Assembly (NCBI GenBank): GCA_951799425.1
Contig: OX637405.1
Span: forward strand, 24,779,635-24,843,634
Origin: Ilex aquifolium
Lineage: Eukaryota; Streptophyta; Magnoliopsida; Aquifoliales; Aquifoliaceae
Length of the DNA stretch: 64,000 nt
Direction of reading: 5' to 3'
Made by a program: the position numbers and the translations under genes. Positions 58,088-64,000 of the stretch are shown here, piece after piece. Numbering within the stretch: position 1 is the first letter of the stretch; every line of letters starts with the position of its first letter. The notes beneath the pieces are model-generated. The model searched no databases, had not been told where the DNA came from, and saw only the letters and a list, made by a program, of their open reading frames with translations.

Positions 58088-59713
58088 ATGAGTGACACAC
58101 CAAGTTCATCCCATATTCCACCAAAACCTCCTGATCTACAACCTGTTAATCAACCGCACGCACAACCTACCCATGTTTCTCTCTTCAAACAATCATCTAA
58201 ACCTGTTTTTGTTGAGGAGCCTTTACCCAAGATTGAAAAACCTATTGTGTTTTATGAGGGGGAGCCTGCTTTTTACTTCACAAATGAAGAGGTTAAACAA
58301 TCATGTTTATCTCTTCAACATGCGTTAATAGGCAAGTGTGCCTATGGAAGACCTAGCCTGGGTGTGATTCGAGAAGTGATAAGGTCCAAATGGGGATTAA
58401 AAGGTGAATTTGAGTTGGGTTCAATAGACCCAAGGCATGTGTTAATACGTTTTGAAAAGCAAGAAGATTATGTGAAGACATGGTTGAAGGATGCTACAAT
58501 GATTGAAGACTATTTGTTTAGATTCTTTAAATGGTTTCCAGCGTTTGTACCAGGGATTAAGCCTTCAATTGTGCCTATGTGGATATCATTACCTGGTTTG
58601 CCACTGAATTTTTTCAAGAAGCCATTTTTGGAGCTGCTAGTAAAGCCCATAGGTAAAGTTTTAGCGTATGATCCTGCTACACTCTCCTTAGCTAGGCCTG
58701 GGGTAGCAAGAGTATGTGTGGAGGTTAACCTGCTAGCCAATAATCCTAACAGAATTTGGATTGACATGGGAGTTGAAGATGCAAGATGGCAGCGGATAGT
58801 CTATGAAAGAAACAAAAAATTCTGTAAAAATTGCAGGAAGCAGGGACATGATGAGCTTGAATGCAGGAAGAAGAAGCAAATGGAGATGACGATAGTCCCA
58901 GAAGGAAAGGATTCAGTCCCAGATTTTGCGGGTGAGGAAAGGGAAGTTAAGAATAAGACAAAAGGAAAGCAGATTCTAATAGAAGAGAAGGAAGGATTGC
59001 AGAATCCTCTGATGGACTATGGATTTAAGGAAACTCAGGGCCATGGGAAAATACAGTCACAATCAAAGCAAGTAAATCTGCCTAATCAACCGAGAGGTGT
59101 CTGGAGGAAGCAGCAAGATAAAAATCCCAACAAGGAAACAATAGCTGAGTTTGGAAAAGTTACAGAGCAAGTTTTGGAAAAGGGAAATTCGATTATGATC
59201 CTGCAAAGAGGGAGTAATTTGGGTAAGGATAATTTAAATGAAGATTCAATTATGATACTGGAAAGGGGGAGTCATTCGGGTAAAGATAATGGAAAGGAGA
59301 ATCTCTACAAGGAAAGTGCTCCTATTCAAGATCTTGAGAATCCATCATTCCCAAATTCGAACATGGTTATGGTGAACGAAGATCATGCTGTACAGAATGA
59401 CTATGACTTACCCAAGTCTTCTATAGATGATCAGGGTCAGCAGAATGAGGAGGGTATGGCTAAGGAGGGGTTGAGTTCTGCTCGTAAAGGTGACTGCAGC
59501 ACTCAGGATCTTGCAAATGGTGGAGTTTTAATTGAAGTTCCTATGGTTCTTTCTTTGGTTGAGCCGAGGCTGGCTTCATTACTGGGAAATGGTTTCCAAG
59601 TCAGCAAGAATTATGTCAGACAAATATGCAAGGCCTCACATTTTCAGATTCATCTTTTCTGCTGGACCATAATTACTCTCGTAGAAGTGATCCCAAGGGT
59701 GTTATGGATATGA
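58088..59713 (+). CDS. LINE ORF1 (DUF4283-type, zinc knuckle)
   Basis: The start MSDTPSSSHIPPKPP was chosen because codons further upstream lie in the leader and array. A proline-rich N-terminus is followed by a DUF4283-like region (about residues 75-230; SLQHALIGKCAYGRPSLG and WISLPGLPLNFFKK). A zinc-binding stretch ending VEVNLLAN comes next, and a knuckle CKNCRKQGHDELEC near residue 247. A long charged, low-complexity tail contains an internal duplication (IMILQRGSNLGKDN / IMILERGSHSGKDN). Such ORF1 proteins bind the LINE RNA. The frame is intact, 541 residues, stop at 59711; the last 40 residues after GNGFQVSKN may be shifted relative to relatives. Confidence 0.8.
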   Translation: MSDTPSSSHIPPKPPDLQPVNQPHAQPTHVSLFKQSSKPVFVEEPLPKIEKPIVFYEGEPAFYFTNEEVKQSCLSLQHALIGKCAYGRPSLGVIREVIRSKWGLKGEFELGSIDPRHVLIRFEKQEDYVKTWLKDATMIEDYLFRFFKWFPAFVPGIKPSIVPMWISLPGLPLNFFKKPFLELLVKPIGKVLAYDPATLSLARPGVARVCVEVNLLANNPNRIWIDMGVEDARWQRIVYERNKKFCKNCRKQGHDELECRKKKQMEMTIVPEGKDSVPDFAGEEREVKNKTKGKQILIEEKEGLQNPLMDYGFKETQGHGKIQSQSKQVNLPNQPRGVWRKQQDKNPNKETIAEFGKVTEQVLEKGNSIMILQRGSNLGKDNLNEDSIMILERGSHSGKDNGKENLYKESAPIQDLENPSFPNSNMVMVNEDHAVQNDYDLPKSSIDDQGQQNEEGMAKEGLSSARKGDCSTQDLANGGVLIEVPMVLSLVEPRLASLLGNGFQVSKNYVRQICKASHFQIHLFCWTIITLVEVIPRVLWI

Positions 59714-59922
59714 CCAGGGATTAATATGTTGCAAGAGTCCACCTTTCAAGGGCTATCATTCTGACTCTGAACTATCACCAAGCATTGAATGCTATGAAGT
59801 TGATTCTCCAGGCTCTGAGTCAACAGAAGCACAAGTATCAGTCTTACCCAGACAGGTACCTATTTACTCAGGTGTTGTTACTAGATCAAATTCTAGCAGA
59901 ATCCCACCATCATCTCATTTTA

Positions 59923-62900
59923 ATGATTAATCTAATTAGTTGGAACGTGAGAGGAGCTGATAAAGAATCCTCTAGAAGGAGACTAAAGAAACTACTTAAG
60001 CTACATGACGTTAGCTTGGTGTCTATTTTGGAGCCTAAATTAAATCCATCCAAGTTGCAGATGTTGTGTAATAGTTTGGGGTTTTCTTCATTTCTTGCTA
60101 ATCCACTCGCAGAAAAGCACATCTGGATACTCTGGGATTATAGAATGCAGGTGCAAGTTGTTGCTTTTCATGAACAAGTCTTAACTGTGGAAGTTGCTTT
60201 TATGGGGTCGGATAAATTTCATGTCTCTTTTGTTTATGCAAAGTGTGATCACATACTCAGAAGGCCTCTGTGGTCTCATTTACTCAGTCTCAATTTATAT
60301 TCTGATCATTGGATGATTGTCGGGGATTTCAACACCATTGTATCCTTTTCTGAAAGGAAAGGAGGATCGCCTCCTAGTTTCTCCATCATGTCAGAATTTA
60401 TTGGCTTTATTAATTCTTTGGGTCTGCTAGAATGTGGATTTACAGGCTCTCCCTTTACATGGTGTAATAACCACCATGATATGACTCGTATGTGGCAGAG
60501 ATTGGACAGGGCTCTTGTTAATGTTGATTGGGGTGACAAATTCTAAAGTACAGAGGTGGTGCATGTTGCAAGAGGAGGATCTGATCATTCACCTCTGATC
60601 ATTAAAATTTCAGATAATGCTGCTACTAGAAGGATTAGTTATTTTAAGTTTTTAGACATGTGGGTTGAACATGCTGGTTTTCTGCCCTTAGTACAGTCCA
60701 ATTGGATTGGTTCTTTCTCTTCAAATCCTATTGAAAATGTCTTCCAGAAACTCAAGCATTTAAAAGGGGAATTGAAGAAATGGAATTTTAATACCTTTGG
60801 GAATATCTTCGAAAATGTCAAGAGGCACGAGGCGCTGCTTTTTGCAAGCTGAACAGGAGGTTGAGATGAATGCTTTTGAAACTAATCATCAGAATTTGAT
60901 TAAAGCAAGGAAAGACTCGGATGACTATCTTAGAATGGAGGAGATCTTTTGGAAGCAAAAAGCTAATATCAAATGGTCTATGGAGGGGGAAAGGAACACG
61001 AAGCTTTATCATGCCATTGCCAAGGGGAAAACAATCAGAAATAGAATTTCAAGAATTAAAAATTCTGTTGATGTTTGGGTTGAGGGAGAGGAGGAGATCA
61101 CAAATTGTGCTGTATCTCATTTCTCTGCGCTTTACGAGTCCGAGCCACATTCTTTGGAAGATGATTTATTTTTTTCTATCCCTGCTTTGGTTACAGAGGA
61201 AGATAATGCTATGCTCACTTCACCAGCAACAATGGATGAACTCAAGCAAGTTATTTTCTCTATGTCTGTGCACAGTGCACCGGGTCCTGATGGGTTTTCA
61301 GTCAAGTTTTTCCAATCTTCTTGGGATATAATTAAATTTGATTTACTTGGTGCTTTGAATTTTTTCCTGCAAGGGGGTGCGATCCCAAGATCGGTTAATT
61401 CTACTTTGCTCATTCTCATCCCCAAGAAAGATCATCCAGTGTCTTTCTCAGAGTTCAGACCAATTAGCCTATGCAATTTTTTATATAAAACATTCACAAA
61501 GATATTGTCCAGTAGACTAAGTAATATTCTTCCCAAGCTTATTTCCAAGGAGCAACATGGCTTTGTCTTGGGGAGGAGCATTGGGGATAGTATTACAATA
61601 GCTCAGTTTATGGTTAATGAGCTGGAAAGGAAGGTAGAGGCGGGGAACGTTATAGTAAAGCTTGACATGATGAAGGCATTCGATCGAATGGAATGGGATT
61701 TCTTAAAGGAGGTTCTCAAAAGATTTGGTTTTTCTCAAGGTTTTGTGGACATAGTTTCGAACTGTTTTCAAAACCAGCACATCTCTGTGGTTCTTAATGG
61801 TGTTCGTCATGGTTTCTTCTCCACCTCTAGAGGGTTAAGACAAGGTGATCCTTTGTCTCCCTCTCTCTTCATTCTTGCAGAAGAAGTCTTAAGCAGAGGA
61901 TTGCGGGCTCAATTTCAACATGGTCTTATTAAAGGTTTTCACACAGGGAGGGGCTCTGAACTTCTTTCTCACTTATTATTTGCTGATGACACCCTTATTT
62001 TCCTTAAAGGAAATAAAATTTCTATGCAGAATCTCTTAAAGTTCGTAGCAAGATATGAAGCATCTTCTGGGCAAAAAGTAAACAAAGACAAGAGTTCTCT
62101 TTATTGCTCTTCTAAAATCTCTGCTCCTAGGAGGCATAGGTTGTCTCGAGTTGCGAATATTCCCTTAAGAGCTTGTCCCCTTTTCTATTTAGGGTGTCCT
62201 ATCATTAAATGGAGGGTGAAGTTGAGATATTTTGAGTAGTTGGTGGGGAAGTTTCAAGCTAGATTGGAAGGATGGTACTCAAAGCTTCTATCGAACATGG
62301 GTAGAATTGTACTCATTCAATCTGTTTTGACCTCGATACCAGTCCATTTGTTAGCTTCTCTAAATCTGCCAAAAGGAATCATAGCCAGGCTAAACTCAAT
62401 TATGGCTTCTTTTCTTTGGTCGGCAAAATCAGGTGTTAAGAAACGTCATTGGTGTTCTTGGGATAGGATAACTAAGCCAAAAGAAGAAGGGGGTCTGGGT
62501 ATTAGAAAGTTTGAGGATGTGCAAAAGTCTTTCAGAATGAAGCAGGTTAGGCAACTATTACAAGGTACCTCTTTATGGTCTTCACTTTTTGTTGCCAAAT
62601 ATCTTAAACAATAGCATCTTCTAAGGAATCAAGGAAGTAGTCACTCTAGAGTATTTACATCTCTAGCACCTTTTTTCGAAATCATTACTTCTAACTCTCA
62701 GAAGCTAGTTGGAAATGGAAATTCTATTGATTTTTGGTGTGACAACTGGACTGGTATGGGGCCTTTGATTTTGAGGAACTCTGTCACTCCATTATTTTAT
62801 CCTAAACTTTCTGAATTATTCGTTAATGGTTCCTGGTTTCTTGATGATGTTAGACAACACTTGGATGATCAGCTTGCTCAAGAGGTTTATGACACTCAGA

Positions 62901-64000
62901 TAGTTTTCTCTGCTGAGGATGATGTGTTAATCTGGAAGCACACTACTCTTGGTAATTTTAGTATTAAAACTGCCTGGGATCTTGTCAGGCAACATGACCA
63001 GTTAAATCCCCAGGCTGCATTGATTTGGAAACAAGCTGCCCCCCTCCCCCCCCCCCCCCCCCCAAGTGCTCAGTTGATGTGCTGGAAATTAATGAGGGGA
63101 ATTCTTCCCATGGACTCAACTTTCCAAAAAGGTGGAGTCTCAATGGCCATTAGGTGTGTTATGTGCTGCAATACATTAGAAACTCCCACTCATCTTTTCA
63201 TTGATTGTAGATATGTTAGTTCCTTATGGAATAAAATTTCAGCGGTTTTGGGCTTTCAACTTGTTGTTCATGAGGAGCCTATGCCAAGAATGATGAGGCT
63301 AGCTAGAATCTATAAGAAGGACTCCCTAAGTCATGCTTTACTAAGAAGCATCTCCTTGCTGGTTTATTGGATTATATGGAAAGAAAGATGTAGAAGGCTG
63401 TTTGAAGATCAAAGGCAACCTCCCTATTCGCTCTTTATGATTGTTATGCATATTTGGAGACTGCAAGCATATTGTGTCAGACCTAAGGTTTTGGATTCTC
63501 AAACAGAGAAGGAGATGCTTGCTGCTCTTAATGTTTACTCTTTTTTCCAGATTTCTATTCAAGTTAAATGGATAAGTTGGTCTTTGCCTCCTGAGGGATC
63601 GATTAAATTGAACATTGATGGTTCCTCTAAGGGGAATCCAGGATTGTCTGGAGGAGGAGCTGTCCTAAGGAATCACTGGGGTCAGTTTATTCTTGCTGGT
63701 TCATACTTTTATGGAGTTTGTACGAATATGGAGGCTGAACTGAGGGCGCTATTGGACGGGTTACGATTGGTGTTGCAATTTGGGTTAGAGGTATATCCTC
63801 TTGTTATTGAATCTGATTCTCAGATTCTTGTGGACCAGGTAAACTCTGGTATTCTAAATCGGTGGAAGTTCAGGTCTCTTTCTCACTTAATTTTCTCTCT
63901 TCTCCCAAAGTTCAAATACAAGTTAGTCCACACATACAGGGAAGGTAATGCAATAGCTGACTATTTGGCTAATATTGAAGGGCAAGGTGTTTCTTCGACT
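59923..64000 (+). pseudogene. LINE ORF2: endonuclease, reverse transcriptase, RNase H (partial)
   Basis: MINLISWNVRGADK opens the endonuclease; IVGDFNTIV, FTWCNNHH and GGSDHSPLI complete it. RT follows: HSAPGPDGFSVKFF, FRPISLCNFLYKTF, IVKLDMMKAFDRMEWDF, GLRQGDPLSPSLF and the catalytic LLFADDTLIFL (61970-62010). A zf-RVT region (about 62930-63230) and RNase H (LNIDGSSKGNPG from 63609; EAELRAL, ESDSQILV) run to the window edge. Defects: stops at 60544, 62237 and 62612, a one-base T gain near 60837 (five Ts instead of four) and a C-run at 63043-63063. Inactive, but only lightly damaged. Confidence 0.85.
63043..63063 (+). repeat. Poly-C run inside LINE ORF2
   Basis: CCCCCTCC followed by a long uninterrupted C-run within the zf-RVT coding region, encoding prolines not expected there. 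Length may be unreliable. Confidence 0.8.

Larger units (their letters stand above)
58010..64000 (+). mobile_element. L1-type LINE, both ORFs, cut by the window end
   Basis: It begins where the array ends (GTTAATTGAAAT/AGGGATTG), with a short leader, ORF1 at 58088 and ORF2 from 59923. It runs off the window inside RNase H. It is less decayed than the LINE at 38839. Target duplication and poly-A cannot be checked. Confidence 0.85.

Overview
This is a plant nuclear DNA window, almost certainly from an angiosperm. It carries one intact intron-containing gene, a beta-tubulin with the standard three-exon plant layout. That gene sits in a large, AT-rich sea of nested plant transposable elements: Ty1/copia, Ty3/gypsy, L1-type LINEs with an RNase H tail, hAT, Mutator-like, PIF/Harbinger and a Helitron end. 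I cannot fix the species from the sequence. No tRNA, rRNA or CRISPR was seen.

Layout. 1-1452: 3' LTR of a gypsy-type element. 2342-5720: old copia element (+ strand) with both LTRs. 6418-14610: a run of non-autonomous DNA transposons, several with target-site duplications (TSDs) readable by eye. 14999-19547: beta-tubulin locus (TATA box, leader intron, three coding exons), with a Helitron-like end in its last intron. 20368-25058: second copia element (- strand) with a perfect AAAAG TSD. 25320-27546: two TIR elements around a 20-bp minisatellite. 27670 to about 57085: a very large AT-rich fold-back array, forward then reverse orientation with its centre near 37000, which served as a landing pad for other elements. 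Nested in it are a 6.7-kb hAT element (28330-35073, TSD TTTAAATT, itself holding two MITEs), an antisense LINE tail (37991-38635) and an L1-type LINE (38839-56385). That LINE was split by a young 13.2-kb Ty3/gypsy element (40731-53889, TSD ATTTC, two 716-bp LTRs differing at about 10 sites). 57210-58009: a second, shorter copy of the fold-back family. 58010 to the window end: a nearly full-length LINE cut by the edge.

How the parts relate. The gypsy element encodes gag-protease, reverse transcriptase-RNase H and integrase on the - strand in one continuous frame, interrupted only by two UAG codons that fall at domain boundaries. Between integrase and the 3' LTR, on the opposite strand, it carries two spliced genes that look like diverged copies of each other. 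They share the core domain, an intron at the equivalent point and a similar segment after the stop. This pair of antisense accessory genes is the most interesting item in the window. The only host gene I can support is beta-tubulin; everything else is transposon-derived or unassigned.
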